Shown here: piece by piece, positions 7,801 to 16,486 of the stretch | How positions within the stretch are numbered: position 1 is the first letter of the stretch | Layout: each line of letters starts with the position of its first letter | The notes under the pieces: generated by a model | What the model was told of the DNA's origin: nothing | The model's input: the letters and a program-made list of their open reading frames with translations, nothing else | Databases searched by the model: none | Assembly: GCA_022795445.1 (NCBI GenBank) | Contig: JAAWGR010000002.1 | Coordinates: 1 to 64,000 of the forward strand | Direction: 5' to 3' | Source: Oscillibacter sp. | GTDB taxonomy: Bacteria > Bacillota > Clostridia > Oscillospirales > Oscillospiraceae | Length of the DNA stretch: 64,000 bases | Position numbers and translations under genes: made by a program

Positions 7801-7816
7801 GTTAGTTTATGCTAAC
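7801..7816. promoter_or_regulatory. GTTAG-N6-CTAAC operator in the feo leader
   Basis: GTTAG (7801-7805) and CTAAC (7812-7816), flanked by CCAGG/CCTGG that extend the dyad. It lies in the 5' leader between the promoter and the DUF3793 SD. Confidence 0.75.
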
Positions 7817-7854
7817 TCCTGGGGCGAAAAATTTGGCTGTATAAAATTCAACAG

Positions 7855-7882
7855 CCAACAGTTAGTTTTAACTAACTGTTGG
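7855..7882. promoter_or_regulatory. 28-bp feo operator palindrome
   Basis: Arms of 13 bases (7855-7867 and 7870-7882) are perfectly complementary, with core GTTAGTT-TT-AACTAAC. It sits 5 bp downstream of the -10 of the feo promoter, across the start point. It is the best-formed copy of the GTTAG-N6-CTAAC box. Confidence 0.85.
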
Positions 7883-7886
7883 GCTT

Positions 7887-7915
7887 ATAATAGCATACCT
7901 TTCCATACTTGTCAA
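7887..7915 (-). promoter_or_regulatory. Main feo operon promoter
   Basis: Minus strand: -35 TTGACA (7910-7915), 17-bp spacer, -10 TATTAT (7887-7892). Near consensus, so it should be strong when the adjoining 28-bp operator is free. Confidence 0.85.
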
Positions 7916-8052
7916 GTCTTTTTTCATATAATTTTCCTGTAAAAATCTCCACAGCCTTCCTAGAGATACCATTTCCTATTTTATTTATAATGTAACGGAC
8001 GATCTATACAAATGTTATAAAATAATCCATTACGTTTTCCGCCGACGAAGGA

Positions 8053-8087
8053 AAACCGCTGCCAGGGTTCCAGTCTGACAGCGGTTT
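8053..8087 (-). terminator. Terminator of the rhomboid-like gene
   Basis: AAACCGCTGCCAG (8053-8065) pairs with CTGACAGCGGTTT (8075-8087); on the minus strand it is followed by TTTT. It begins right after the stop codon at 8092. Confidence 0.65.
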
Positions 8088-8091
8088 CGCG

Positions 8092-8961
8092 TTATTCACG
8101 AAAGTGCTCGTGGTTGAAAATATGGTCCTGGCAGAAACAGTGATACCCGGCGCAGCGGGAGCAGTAACGGAACTCCAAATCCGGCCACTCTGTGTCGGTC
8201 CGGCCGCAGATAGAGCACTTGTGATGGTAGCCCCGCTCAGCCTCCTTTTTGCGCTGGCGGCGGACGGCCGCCTGGAACTGGATGGTCTGATGGGAGTTTT
8301 TATGCCGCGCATAGCCCCGGCGGCGCTCCAGCTGGTCCATGAGGTCGCACCAGAAGAACACCAGGAAGTTCAGCAGCGCCGCTACAGGCAGGAGCGCACG
8401 GAGAAAATTGCCTTGGAACAGCGCGCTGGTGATGTCCACTGCAAACAGCGCTACGTCTGCCAAAGCGAGCCATTTCGCCTTGATCGGGATGACAAACAGC
8501 AGCAGCAATTGCGCGTCGGGATAGAGGGCAGCGAAGGCCAGGAACATGGACATTCCCACATAATATGTGCCTGTCACGTAGCCAAAATGAAAGACGTAGT
8601 AACTGATGATGGCAGTCAGGATGGTAAGGACAACGCCGGAGAGATAATAGAGGTTGAATTTCGGCGTTCCCCATTCCTGTTCCAGCATGGAACCGATAAA
8701 ATACATGAAATACAGTGATAAAATCAATTGGAATGGGTCTGTAGTGTCGGGAACGAAGATGAATGTCACCAGCCTCCAAATTTCCAGATGGAGTACCTGG
8801 CCCCAATCAAAGCCCAGAAACAAAACGGCGGCATAATTACTCATGCGCAAGAGAAAAAACACGATCACGTTGCCAATGATGATGTACCGCATGAGGTTCG
8901 GGATCCCAAAACGGGGATGCTCCAAGGCAAAGCGCTCCACGGCGCGGTTCAGCTTTCTCAA
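8092..8961 (-). CDS. Rhomboid-like multispanning membrane protein with C-terminal Cys-rich domain
   Basis: 289 residues from a TTG start at 8961, chosen because AGGAGGG lies 7 bases before it; the upstream extension to 9021 has no SD. About six membrane helices carry a rhomboid-type layout, with a GMSM segment where active rhomboids have GxSx. I do not see the helix-6 histidine of the catalytic dyad, so proteolytic activity is doubtful. After the membrane part come a basic stretch and a probable zinc-binding module (CSIC, CSRC, C-F-C, then H-x3-H-x3-H-like residues). Single-gene unit, divergent from metK. Confidence 0.65.
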   Translation of the reverse strand: MRKLNRAVERFALEHPRFGIPNLMRYIIIGNVIVFFLLRMSNYAAVLFLGFDWGQVLHLEIWRLVTFIFVPDTTDPFQLILSLYFMYFIGSMLEQEWGTPKFNLYYLSGVVLTILTAIISYYVFHFGYVTGTYYVGMSMFLAFAALYPDAQLLLLFVIPIKAKWLALADVALFAVDITSALFQGNFLRALLPVAALLNFLVFFWCDLMDQLERRRGYARHKNSHQTIQFQAAVRRQRKKEAERGYHHKCSICGRTDTEWPDLEFRYCSRCAGYHCFCQDHIFNHEHFRE

Positions 8962-9000
8962 GAAAAATCCCTCCTGATCGTTGAAATTGGCAATACATGC

Positions 9001-9006
9001 ATTATA
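9001..9006 (-). promoter_or_regulatory. Probable -10 box for the rhomboid-like gene
   Basis: TATAAT on the minus strand at 9001-9006, about 40 bases before the TTG start. The -35 is poor (TGACTT at 16 bp). Confidence 0.4.
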
Positions 9007-9132
9007 CCCTCTCTGGCGCAAAAAGTCACCTATATTTTTCGTATCTTGGGAAATCCTGGATGAATAACGGACTGCTGTCTGCGCTTTTCAGCAAAATCCA
9101 TGTATTTTTGCCGGGAATCCCTGCGAAGGGGC

Positions 9133-9160
9133 TTGACAAATGGGATGGAGCGATTATAAT
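9133..9160 (+). promoter_or_regulatory. metK promoter
   Basis: TTGACA (9133-9138), 16-bp spacer, TATAAT (9155-9160). Transcription would begin about 30 bases before the riboswitch aptamer. Confidence 0.8.
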
Positions 9161-9199
9161 AAGAGTGAAAGACAGCTCTGCTGTTTGGAAAAGTACATA

Positions 9200-9293
9200 T
9201 CCTTATCAAGAGTGGCGGAGGGAACGGCCCGATGAAACCACGGCAACCTGTGTAAGCAAGGTGCCAAATCCGGCGGAAACCGACAGATGAGGA
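9200..9293 (+). promoter_or_regulatory. SAM-I (S-box) riboswitch aptamer
   Basis: Hallmark elements are in order: P1 5' strand TCCTTATC (9200-9207), AAGAG-TGG-GGAGGGA, GATGAAACC, CGGCAACC, GGTGCCAAATCC, and P1 3' strand GATGAGGA (9286-9293), which pairs with the 5' strand over 8 bp. With SAM bound the aptamer is stable and the downstream terminator forms, shutting off metK. It directly precedes the SAM synthetase gene, giving product feedback. Confidence 0.96.
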
Positions 9294-9313
9294 GCGCATT
9301 TCATGAAGCTTCT

Positions 9314-9346
9314 GCACGTTTCTCCGGAAACGTGCATTTTCTTTTT
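9314..9346 (+). terminator. Riboswitch-controlled terminator of metK
   Basis: Nine-base arms GCACGTTTC (9314-9322) and GAAACGTGC (9327-9335), tetraloop TCCG, then a T-rich tract to 9346. It is the expression platform of the SAM-I riboswitch. Confidence 0.9.
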
Positions 9347-9444
9347 GCATTCCCTCAACAAGCCGGAAACCTACCCCAGCGCCAGGGTGAAACAGGCGCA
9401 GCACTTCCGCCTCCTGGCGGAAAATTTGAAAGGAGCGCTGAACT

Positions 9445-10632
9445 ATGGCAAGACATTACCTCTTTACCTCTGAATCTGTGACAGAAGGGCACCCCGACAA
9501 AATCTGCGACCAAATCTCCGACGCCGTCCTGGACGCCATCCTGGCCCAGGACCCCCAGGGCCGCGTAGCTTGCGAGACCACCGCCTGCACCGGCTTGATC
9601 CATGTTATGGGCGAGATCACCACCGCCTGCTATGTGGACATCGACAAGCTGGCCCGGGAGGTTGTGCGGGAGATCGGCTATGACCGCGGCAAGTACGGCT
9701 TCGACTGCGACACCTGCGCCGTCATTACCTCTATCGACGAACAGTCCCCCGATATCGCCATGGGCGTGGATAAGTCTCTGGAAAATAAAACCAATGAGGA
9801 AACAGAACTGAACCATGGCGCCGGCGACCAGGGTATGATGTTCGGCTACGCCTGCGACGAGACGCCGGAACTGATGCCCCTCCCCCTGGCCCTGGCGCAG
9901 AAGCTCTGCAAACAGATGACCCTGGTACGCAAAACCGGTCTCGCTCCGTACATGCGTCCCGACGGCAAGAGCCAAGTCACAGTGGAATATGATGAGGACA
10001 ATAACCCCGTCCGCATTGACACCGTGGTCATCTCCACCCAGCACAATCCCGACATCACCCTGGAGCAGATCCGGGAAGATATGATCAATCTTGTCGCAAA
10101 GGTTGTCCTTCCCGCCAATATGCTGGATGAGAACACCAAGTTTTACGTCAACCCCACCGGACGTTTCGTCAAGGGCGGCCCTGCGGCTGACGCAGGCCTC
10201 ACGGGCCGTAAGATCATCGTTGATACATATGGCGGCAGCGCACCCCACGGCGGCGGCTGCTTCTCCGGCAAAGACCCCACCAAGGTCGACCGTTCCGCCG
10301 CCTACGCCGCCCGCTGGGTTGCCAAGAACATCGTCGCCGCAGACCTCGCCCGCCGCTGCCAAGTACAGCTGGCCTACGCTATCGGCGTGGCGCAGCCGGT
10401 AAGTATCCTGGTGGATACCTTCGGCACTGGCAAGGTGGACGACGGCAAACTGGAGGAAGCCGTACGCAAGGTCTTCGATCTGCGGCCGACGGCGATCATC
10501 CGTGACCTGGACTTGCGCAAGCCGATCTACCGCAAGCTCGCGGCCTACGGCCATATGGGGCGGGAAGACTTGGGCGTCGCCTGGGAGAAAGCTGACCGCG
10601 TGGATGCTCTCCGCGCTGCTGTGGAAGCGTAA
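9445..10632 (+). CDS. metK: S-adenosylmethionine synthetase
   Basis: 395 residues, full family length. Makes SAM from methionine and ATP. Signatures: GHPDK (residues 15-19), the [12 protein letters not shown] hexapeptide region near 125, and [16 protein letters not shown] near 270 (Cys replaces the usual Ala in GGGAFSGKD). ATG 9445 has SD AAAGGAG 9 bases upstream. It is a single-gene unit controlled by the SAM-I riboswitch and ended by a strong terminator. Confidence 0.98.
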   Translation: MARHYLFTSESVTEGHPDKICDQISDAVLDAILAQDPQGRVACETTACTGLIHVMGEITTACYVDIDKLAREVVREIGYDRGKYGFDCDTCAVITSIDEQSPDIAMGVDKSLENKTNEETELNHGAGDQGMMFGYACDETPELMPLPLALAQKLCKQMTLVRKTGLAPYMRPDGKSQVTVEYDEDNNPVRIDTVVISTQHNPDITLEQIREDMINLVAKVVLPANMLDENTKFYVNPTGRFVKGGPAADAGLTGRKIIVDTYGGSAPHGGGCFSGKDPTKVDRSAAYAARWVAKNIVAADLARRCQVQLAYAIGVAQPVSILVDTFGTGKVDDGKLEEAVRKVFDLRPTAIIRDLDLRKPIYRKLAAYGHMGREDLGVAWEKADRVDALRAAVEA

Positions 10633-10646
10633 ATTTCATAAGAAAA

Positions 10647-10675
10647 CGCGGCAGTCAAACGGCTGCCGCGTTTTG
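10647..10675 (+). terminator. metK terminator
   Basis: CGCGGCAG (10647-10654) pairs with CTGCCGCG (10663-10670), then TTTTG. Confidence 0.85.
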
Positions 10676-10707
10676 TTCAGCAGGGCGGGTTCCTTCGTGT
10701 CTGTACG

Positions 10708-10736
10708 TTGACGGGCAAGTAAGATGGTGATAAAAT
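10708..10736 (+). promoter_or_regulatory. Promoter of the DHFR/RibD-like gene
   Basis: TTGACG (10708-10713), 17-bp spacer, TAAAAT (10731-10736), 35 bases before the start codon. Confidence 0.7.
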
Positions 10737-10770
10737 CAAAACATCTGATATTGATCTTTGGAGGTATAGC

Positions 10771-11301
10771 ATGAGAAACGTTGTGCTTTTTATCGCCATG
10801 AGTTTAGATGGGTACATTGCGGACGCGGACGGCGGCGTGGGATGGCTTGCAGGGCAGTGCAACGAATCTGAGAATGGCGATTCCTATTCTGAATTTACCA
10901 AAACCATTGACACTGTGGTTATGGGCTGGAAAACGTATTATCAAGTGTCAACGGAGCTTTCCCCCTCGGAATGGGTTTACCGTGATTTCAGGAGCTATGT
11001 GATTACGCACAACCCGCAAAAACCTACAGAGAATATACAGTTCACCTGCGCGTCTCCGTCTGAGTTGATACGGCGGCTGAGGAAGGAACCTGGAAAAGAT
11101 ATATGGATCTGCGGCGGGGCAAGCATTGTCCAGCAGCTTATGCGGGACAGCCTGATCGATCAGTTTCATATTTCGGTCATCCCAACAGTATTAGGTTCCG
11201 GCGTCCGTTTGTTTGGAACGCTGGATTGGGAAATGAAATTAAAGCTGACAGAAAGCCGGAGCTGTGACGGAATTGTGGAAGTGGTGTATGAGAAGCGTTA
11301 A
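10771..11301 (+). CDS. Dihydrofolate-reductase / RibD C-terminal-like reductase
   Basis: 176 residues of the RibD_C/DHFR-like fold: N-terminal strand and SLDGYIADADGGVGWL loop, a VVMGWKTYYQV segment (the MGxxTY motif), then GKDIWICGGASIVQQLM for NADPH binding. Relatives such as YyaP/YwjB are annotated as dihydrofolate reductases, but their substrate is unproven. SD GGAGG 6 bases before ATG. It is first of a probable three-gene unit with the two small membrane-anchored proteins that follow (12 bases to the next ATG). Confidence 0.85.
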   Translation: MRNVVLFIAMSLDGYIADADGGVGWLAGQCNESENGDSYSEFTKTIDTVVMGWKTYYQVSTELSPSEWVYRDFRSYVITHNPQKPTENIQFTCASPSELIRRLRKEPGKDIWICGGASIVQQLMRDSLIDQFHISVIPTVLGSGVRLFGTLDWEMKLKLTESRSCDGIVEVVYEKR

Positions 11302-11313
11302 CGGAGGTGCTAT

Positions 11314-11469
11314 ATGAAAAAGAAGCGCCTGCCGGAAATCCTCAAAGGTCTGCTGCTTTGTGCCGTTGTGGCCGTGGTGGGGACAGCGCTTCTCTGCATT
11401 GCGGGAATCGTCCTGCTGATGGCGCTTGGATTGCTGCTTACACCGATCATCCGTCTGATACCGCACTGA
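11314..11469 (+). CDS. 51-residue single-span membrane protein
   Basis: Begins MKKKRLPEILKGLLLCAVVA and continues as one or two hydrophobic helices to a short IIRLIPH tail. ATG 11314 has SD GGAGGTG 4 bases upstream, and the gene sits tightly between two others. Its N-terminus (MKKKxxxxxLKGLL) resembles that of the next gene, so the pair may derive from a duplication of a membrane anchor. Function unknown. Confidence 0.6.
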   Translation: MKKKRLPEILKGLLLCAVVAVVGTALLCIAGIVLLMALGLLLTPIIRLIPH

Positions 11470-11485
11470 CCTGGGAGGTAGGGCT

Positions 11486-12646
11486 GTGAAAAAGAAATCA
11501 GGCTTTTTGAAGGGCCTGCTGGTGTGCATCGGCGCGGCGCTGGGACTTGTGGTTGTAAAGCTGATGCTGCTTTCCCTAACGGTGGGCGGCGTGTTTCTGC
11601 TGCTGTTCAGCGCCTGTTCTGAGCACCCGAACCCCCACAGCCGCCGGGAAGCGGCAGCTTACTTGCAGGAGGCGTATCCTGGGGAGGAAATCGTGGTTTC
11701 CAAGCGCTGGACATCCAATGTTAGCAAATACGGCAGCGAAGATGGCGGCCGCGTCTGGGATTGCTATTACAAAGATATGCCCGATGTGACGTTCCAGGTC
11801 ATCAGCTTCCGCCGGACGGGCGGGCCAATCCCTGTATGGGGCTACGATATTACGGACAACGCCAGCAGGAGCTTTTGGGAATATTATGTAGAGCAGTACC
11901 AGACAACGGCAGGCCGTTTGGACGCTTGGACGGATGATTACCGGTTGAAAATGGAGTTTTCTGCTATGGAAGAGGTTTATCCGGCAGCGGAACAATTACA
12001 GGCGTTCTGCGATTGGTACAAGGCCAAGCCCCACGCACCGGAGTTCCCTTCGCCGGAATGTATACTGGCGGATATGGCCTTGGGGATCAGGCCGTTGGAA
12101 AACCGGTTTGTTTATCTGGAACCAACTGAAGGCAAAACCATGGCGGACTGCATGATCGAGAGCTGTGCGGCGCTCCTGAAGGATTTTTACACATTTTACG
12201 ACATTCCCTCCCTGGATTTCACAGCAGAGGAGCTGGAATCGTATGCTGCCGCCCGCTGGAAGGATGCGCAGGGCATCCTTACCCAGTCCGACGGCGAACG
12301 GGTGCCAAACGTCATCATGGACGGCATCGGCTTAATGCCCAACGGCGGAAGTGCGCTGCCATATACCGTCATCAGTTACGGCGGGCTGTACGAGCTCTTG
12401 ACGCGTTTGGGATGCGAGCCAGACGGCAGCCCGTCGTACTACACCGTGGCTGGCATGGACGGAAGTCTCTACGAATTTTCCTATGATCCGGTGGAAATCG
12501 CAAATGGAACCCCTTGCTGCCCTGTCCGCCGGGACGGTAGACAGCTGCCCTGCAAGCATCTTGACAGAGTTGACTGCCCGCCGGTGCTGTCGCTGAGAAG
12601 CGAAATTTTCCAGGCGGTCACAGGGCTGACGGCTGCGGCAGAATAA
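11486..12646 (+). CDS. Membrane-anchored protein of unknown function
   Basis: 386 residues from a GTG start with SD GGGAGGTAG. The N-terminal 40 residues are basic then hydrophobic (MKKKSGFLKGLLVCIGAALG), ending FSACSEHP, so either an uncleaved anchor or a weak lipoprotein signal. The rest is soluble, probably extracytoplasmic, acidic and aromatic-rich with no motif I recognise. It is last of a unit with the reductase and the 51-residue protein, and a terminator follows its stop by one base. Confidence 0.7.
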   Translation: MKKKSGFLKGLLVCIGAALGLVVVKLMLLSLTVGGVFLLLFSACSEHPNPHSRREAAAYLQEAYPGEEIVVSKRWTSNVSKYGSEDGGRVWDCYYKDMPDVTFQVISFRRTGGPIPVWGYDITDNASRSFWEYYVEQYQTTAGRLDAWTDDYRLKMEFSAMEEVYPAAEQLQAFCDWYKAKPHAPEFPSPECILADMALGIRPLENRFVYLEPTEGKTMADCMIESCAALLKDFYTFYDIPSLDFTAEELESYAAARWKDAQGILTQSDGERVPNVIMDGIGLMPNGGSALPYTVISYGGLYELLTRLGCEPDGSPSYYTVAGMDGSLYEFSYDPVEIANGTPCCPVRRDGRQLPCKHLDRVDCPPVLSLRSEIFQAVTGLTAAAE

Positions 12647-12647
12647 A

Positions 12648-12672
12648 CCCCCGGAGGAACATCCTCCGGGGG
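12648..12672. terminator. Shared terminator between the unknown gene and pyrI
   Basis: Perfect 10-bp arms CCCCCGGAGG / CCTCCGGGGG with a 5-base loop. Convergent genes on either side use it; the minus-strand side is followed by TTTATT. Confidence 0.75.
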
Positions 12673-12678
12673 CTCTGT

Positions 12679-13110
12679 TCAATTCAGATGGTCACGGTCC
12701 ATTGCAGTGTCGCAGTAAGCGCAGCGGTATACATGTTGTTCCGGGTTACTGAGCAGAAAAATGGCATCCAGCTGGGGCTCCGAAACGGTGATGCAACGAG
12801 GATTTTTGCAATGGATAATGTTGACGAGCTTGCCTGGGAGCTTCAAGTGGGTTTTCTCTACCCGCACGCCATTCCGGATGATGTTCACTGTAATATTGGC
12901 GTCGAGATAGCCCAGAACATCCAGGTCAACCTCCATCGGAGTATCGATCTTGATGATGTCCTTCCGCCCCATCCGGTCGCTGCGGACGTTCTTGATGATG
13001 GCAACGGAGCAATCCAGCCGGTCAAGGTGGAGGTACTGGTAAATTTTCATACTCTTGCCCGCTTGGATGTGGTCCAGCACAACGCCGTTTTGGATACTGT
13101 CAATATTCAT
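12679..13110 (-). CDS. pyrI: Aspartate carbamoyltransferase regulatory chain
   Basis: 143 residues. N-terminal nucleotide-binding allosteric domain and C-terminal zinc domain with Cys101, Cys106, Cys130 and Cys133 (CKNPRC ... CAYC). PyrI binds CTP/ATP and tunes PyrB. ATG 13110 has SD GGAGGGG; 16 bases separate it from the pyrB stop. It is last gene of the pyr operon. Its presence implies a PyrB-PyrI holoenzyme subject to CTP feedback. Confidence 0.95.
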   Translation of the reverse strand: MNIDSIQNGVVLDHIQAGKSMKIYQYLHLDRLDCSVAIIKNVRSDRMGRKDIIKIDTPMEVDLDVLGYLDANITVNIIRNGVRVEKTHLKLPGKLVNIIHCKNPRCITVSEPQLDAIFLLSNPEQHVYRCAYCDTAMDRDHLN

Positions 13111-13126
13111 AATAAAAGCCCCTCCC

Positions 13127-14050
13127 TCATGCAGCCGAAATGTCCAGCAGCTTCAAAATCAACGCCATACGGATAAATTTTCCGTTTTTCACCTGTTTCC
13201 AATAAGCGGCCCGGGGGTCCTTGTCCACAGCCACCGCAATTTCGTTCACGCGGGGCAGGGGGTGAAGAATGGACAGGTCCGGCTTGGCGTTCAGCAGTTT
13301 TTCCGGCGTGAGGATATAGCTGTCTTTCAGGCGGAGGTAATCTTCTTCATTAAAAAAGCGTTCCCGCTGGACGCGGGTCATATAGAGCACATCCAGCTCT
13401 GGGATCACCGCGTCAAGGCTGGTCGTCTGGGTGTAGGGGATGCCGCGTTTTTTTAAGGCTTCTTCTTTCACGTAACGGGGAAGCTTCAGCTCCTGAGGGG
13501 AGATGAGGACATAACGGATATTTTCGCAGCGGCCTAAAGCGTTGACGAGAGAATGGACCGTGCGGCCAAATTTCAAGTCGCCGCAAAAGCCGATGGTAAA
13601 ATTGGACAGCCGTCCTTTTTCTCGGTGGATGGTGAGCAGATCGGTGAGTGTCTGGGTAGGATGGTTGTGGCCGCCGTCGCCAGCGTTGATGATGGGGACT
13701 TCGCTAAACTGCGCGGCGGCATAGGGAGCGCCTTCCTTAGGGTGCCGCATAGCAATGATGTCGGCGTAGCAGCTGACCGTGTGGACGGTATCGCCGACAG
13801 TCTCACCCTTGGCGGCAGAACTGGAAGCCGCTTCGGAAAAGCCCAGGACGCTGCCTCCCAAAGAAAGCATGGCCGATTCAAAGGAAAGGCGGGTCCGGGT
13901 GGAGGGCTCAAAAAACAGCGTCGCCAGCTGTTTATGGGCGCACAAATCCTGGTACTTGGCTGGGTTGGCTATGATATCCTCCGCTGTAGCAATTAGGCCG
14001 CTGATTTCCTCCACAGATAAATCCGTAACATCAATCACATTCCTCGACAT
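13127..14050 (-). CDS. pyrB: Aspartate carbamoyltransferase catalytic chain
   Basis: 307 residues from ATG 14050 (MSRNVIDV), which has SD AAAGGAG 6 bases upstream; an upstream in-frame Met lacks an SD. Carbamoyl-phosphate loop STRTR near residue 50 and the [12 protein letters not shown] motif are present. It condenses carbamoyl phosphate with aspartate, the committed step of pyrimidine synthesis. It lies 24 bases after pyrE and before pyrI. Confidence 0.97.
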   Translation of the reverse strand: MSRNVIDVTDLSVEEISGLIATAEDIIANPAKYQDLCAHKQLATLFFEPSTRTRLSFESAMLSLGGSVLGFSEAASSSAAKGETVGDTVHTVSCYADIIAMRHPKEGAPYAAAQFSEVPIINAGDGGHNHPTQTLTDLLTIHREKGRLSNFTIGFCGDLKFGRTVHSLVNALGRCENIRYVLISPQELKLPRYVKEEALKKRGIPYTQTTSLDAVIPELDVLYMTRVQRERFFNEEDYLRLKDSYILTPEKLLNAKPDLSILHPLPRVNEIAVAVDKDPRAAYWKQVKNGKFIRMALILKLLDISAA

Positions 14051-14074
14051 GAAAAACTCCTTTCTCAAAACCGC

Positions 14075-14710
14075 TTACTGAATCCAACTCTCGTCTGACG
14101 GGTTCGCCCGGAATTTTTGCAGCCGTGTAATGTCCTCCGGCTGAATTTTGCCCTCGTCCGCGGCAATCTGGCACACTGCATCGAAGTTGGAGAGGCTGTG
14201 ATTCTCCACCCCTGCGGCAGCAAGACGGTCAAGGCCCTTCTGCATCCCGTAGGTGAAGATGGACACAACGCCTAGCACCTCCGCCCCAGCTTCCCGCAGG
14301 GCCTCGACGACTTCGATACAGCTTCCGGCAGTGGAAATCAAATCCTCCACGACCACAACCCGCTGTCCCCTTTCCAGACGGCCCTCAATGCGGTTCTGCC
14401 GCCCATGGTCCTTGCTGCCAGAGCGGACATAGCCCATCGGCAAACCCATAAGGTGGCCCACAATGGCGGCATGGGCAATGCCAGCCGTAGAGGTGCCCAT
14501 AAGGACCTCCACATTCGGGTAATATTTGCAGATCAAATCTACGAGGCCTTCTTCGACACGGGTCCGGACAGCAGGGGCGGTGAGGGTCAGGCGGTTATCA
14601 CAGTAGATGGGGCTTTTGATACCGCTGGCCCAGGTAAAAGGGTCGTCAGGGCGGAGGAACACCGCGCCAATCGACAGCAGGTCATGTGCAATGGTTTGTT
14701 CACGGGTCAT
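14075..14710 (-). CDS. pyrE: Orotate phosphoribosyltransferase
   Basis: 211 residues. PRPP-binding motif VVVVEDLISTAGS near residue 118 and the KDHGRQNRIEG loop before it. Adds ribose-5-phosphate from PRPP to orotate. ATG 14710 has SD GGAGGAAGGAG. Unlike the rest of the operon, a 164-base gap separates it from pyrF, and a perfect hairpin lies just before its SD. Confidence 0.96.
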   Translation of the reverse strand: MTREQTIAHDLLSIGAVFLRPDDPFTWASGIKSPIYCDNRLTLTAPAVRTRVEEGLVDLICKYYPNVEVLMGTSTAGIAHAAIVGHLMGLPMGYVRSGSKDHGRQNRIEGRLERGQRVVVVEDLISTAGSCIEVVEALREAGAEVLGVVSIFTYGMQKGLDRLAAAGVENHSLSNFDAVCQIAADEGKIQPEDITRLQKFRANPSDESWIQ

Positions 14711-14874
14711 AAAATACTCCTTCCTCCGGATAAACTGAAGTTTATCCGCATTTTATTGACGTTTCCTTGATAAATTCATAACTTTTCTGTATCAATGTTT
14801 TAAATTCCTTAAACATTTCTGCCAGAAGGTTCCTTATGCATGCCTGCCCATCCAGGCGTAGACTGGGCGGGAAA
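14711..14874 (-). other. pyrF-pyrE intercistronic region with SD-proximal hairpin
   Basis: On the minus strand a perfect 8-bp hairpin (14728-14735 with 14740-14747, loop TTCA) abuts the pyrE SD GGAGG. The rest is AT-rich with no ORF bearing an SD and no convincing promoter. The hairpin could modulate pyrE translation or protect an RNA end. Confidence 0.5.
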
Positions 14875-15576
14875 TCAGCCCAGGAATTCTTTCACCGCCC
14901 GCCGGTAGGCCGCGACGGGGTCTTCCGCCTGGGTGACTGGACGGCCTATAACGATGCAATCGCAGCCATTCCGCGCTGCCTGTTCCGGCGTCATGACGCG
15001 CTTCTGATCACCTGCGTCGCCGCCTGCAAACCGCACGCCAGGCGTAACGGTACAAAAGTTTTCACCGCAGCTTTTTTTCACCAGCGCTGCTTCCAGTGGG
15101 GAGCATACTACGCCGTCGAGGCCGCTGGCGGCGGCGTTTTTCGCGTAGGCCAGAACCGTTTCAGGCATCGGCGTGTCGATGAGTAATTCCTTTTTCAGCG
15201 TCTCTGGCGCGGTACTGGTGAGCTGGGTGACGGCAATCAGCATGGGCCGCGTTCCGTCTGGCCGGGTCAAACCCTCTAAAGCGGCTTTCATCATGCTGGA
15301 GGTCCCCGCTGCGTGGAGGTTTACCATATCTACATCCAGCCGGGCCAAGACAGCCATCGCCCGTTTGACAGTGTTCGGGATGTCGTGGAGTTTTAGGTCG
15401 AGGAAAATCTTGTGCCCACAGGCTTTCAAGTCCCGCACAATCTGTGGGCCTTCCGCATAGAACAACTCCATACCAATTTTGACGAACGGCTTTTCGCTGT
15501 CTGGAAACTGGTCCAGGAATGTAAGGGTTTCTTCCCGCGTGGGGAAATCAAGGGCAATAATTACGTCATTTTTCAT
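14875..15576 (-). CDS. pyrF: Orotidine 5'-phosphate decarboxylase
   Basis: 233 residues, TIM barrel. Catalytic [10 protein letters not shown] motif near residue 58 and the C-terminal phosphate-binding [12 protein letters not shown]. Decarboxylates OMP to UMP. Its ATG 15576 lies inside the 3' end of pyrD (11-base overlap), indicating coupled translation. Confidence 0.97.
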   Translation of the reverse strand: MKNDVIIALDFPTREETLTFLDQFPDSEKPFVKIGMELFYAEGPQIVRDLKACGHKIFLDLKLHDIPNTVKRAMAVLARLDVDMVNLHAAGTSSMMKAALEGLTRPDGTRPMLIAVTQLTSTAPETLKKELLIDTPMPETVLAYAKNAAASGLDGVVCSPLEAALVKKSCGENFCTVTPGVRFAGGDAGDQKRVMTPEQAARNGCDCIVIGRPVTQAEDPVAAYRRAVKEFLG

Positions 15577-16486
15577 GATGTGCGCCTCCTGTCAGGTCGG
15601 AAATTTTCGAAACGCCCAGCTCTGTGCAGACAGCGGGCAGGTCCTCAATCATTTCTTTGCAGGCATATGGGTTCCGCAGGTTTGCTGCTCCAACTTCTAC
15701 AGCGGCAGCCCCTGCCAGCATCATTTCCGCAGCGTCCCTTGCCGAACAGACGCCGCCGCAGCCAATGATGGGAAGTTTTACCGCCTCATAAACATCCCAA
15801 ACCATCCGCAGCGCCACTGGGAATACGGCGGGACCGGACAACCCTCCGGTACGGTTCGCCAGGACTGGGCGGCGGGTTTTCAGGTCGATGCGCATTCCCA
15901 GCAGAGTGTTGATCAAGCAAAGTCCGTCGGCCCCTGCGTCAGCGCAAGACTTGGCAATCGCGGTAATGTCTGTGACATTCGGGCTGAGCTTCATGAAAAC
16001 TGGCTTATTCGTCACAGCTTTTACTGCCCGTGTGACGGCAGCGGCGCTTTCCGGAGCAGAACCGAAATTCGTACCGCCCATATGAACGTTGGGACAAGAG
16101 ATGTTGACTTCCAAGATGGCAACTTGTTCACAGCTGGATAGCTTTCGGCAGTTTTCAGCGTATTCTTCCAGAGAAAACCCACCCACATTGGCAATTACCG
16201 GGCCGTGGAAAATTTTGCAGAGGTTTGGCACTTCCTCCGCAATCACGGCATCCACTCCGGGATTTTGCAGGCCGACAGCATTCAGCATCCCGGAGGGAGT
16301 TTCTGCGATGCGGGGCTGCGGATTGCCAGGGCGAGCCTCTGCCGTTGTACCCTTCCAGGAAAAACTGCCCAGGATATCCAGATCGTATAATTCCGCAAAC
16401 TCCCGGCCATAGCCAAACGTCCCGGAGGCGGGGATGATGGGATTTTTCAGCCATACCCCCGCAAGGCTTACCGACAGATCTACCAT
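15566..16486 (-). CDS. pyrD: Dihydroorotate dehydrogenase, class 1B catalytic subunit
   Basis: 306 residues, FMN-binding TIM barrel. [11 protein letters not shown] carries the catalytic cysteine typical of class 1[18 protein letters not shown] binds FMN phosphate. It works with PyrK to pass electrons to NAD+. It overlaps pyrK upstream by 7 bases and pyrF downstream by 11. Confidence 0.96.
   Translation of the reverse strand: MVDLSVSLAGVWLKNPIIPASGTFGYGREFAELYDLDILGSFSWKGTTAEARPGNPQPRIAETPSGMLNAVGLQNPGVDAVIAEEVPNLCKIFHGPVIANVGGFSLEEYAENCRKLSSCEQVAILEVNISCPNVHMGGTNFGSAPESAAAVTRAVKAVTNKPVFMKLSPNVTDITAIAKSCADAGADGLCLINTLLGMRIDLKTRRPVLANRTGGLSGPAVFPVALRMVWDVYEAVKLPIIGCGGVCSARDAAEMMLAGAAAVEVGAANLRNPYACKEMIEDLPAVCTELGVSKISDLTGGAHHEK

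Noticed and set aside
9200-9300. T-box or other methionine-responsive leader on metK
   Set aside because: All core SAM-I elements match, and the P1 pairing is explicit.
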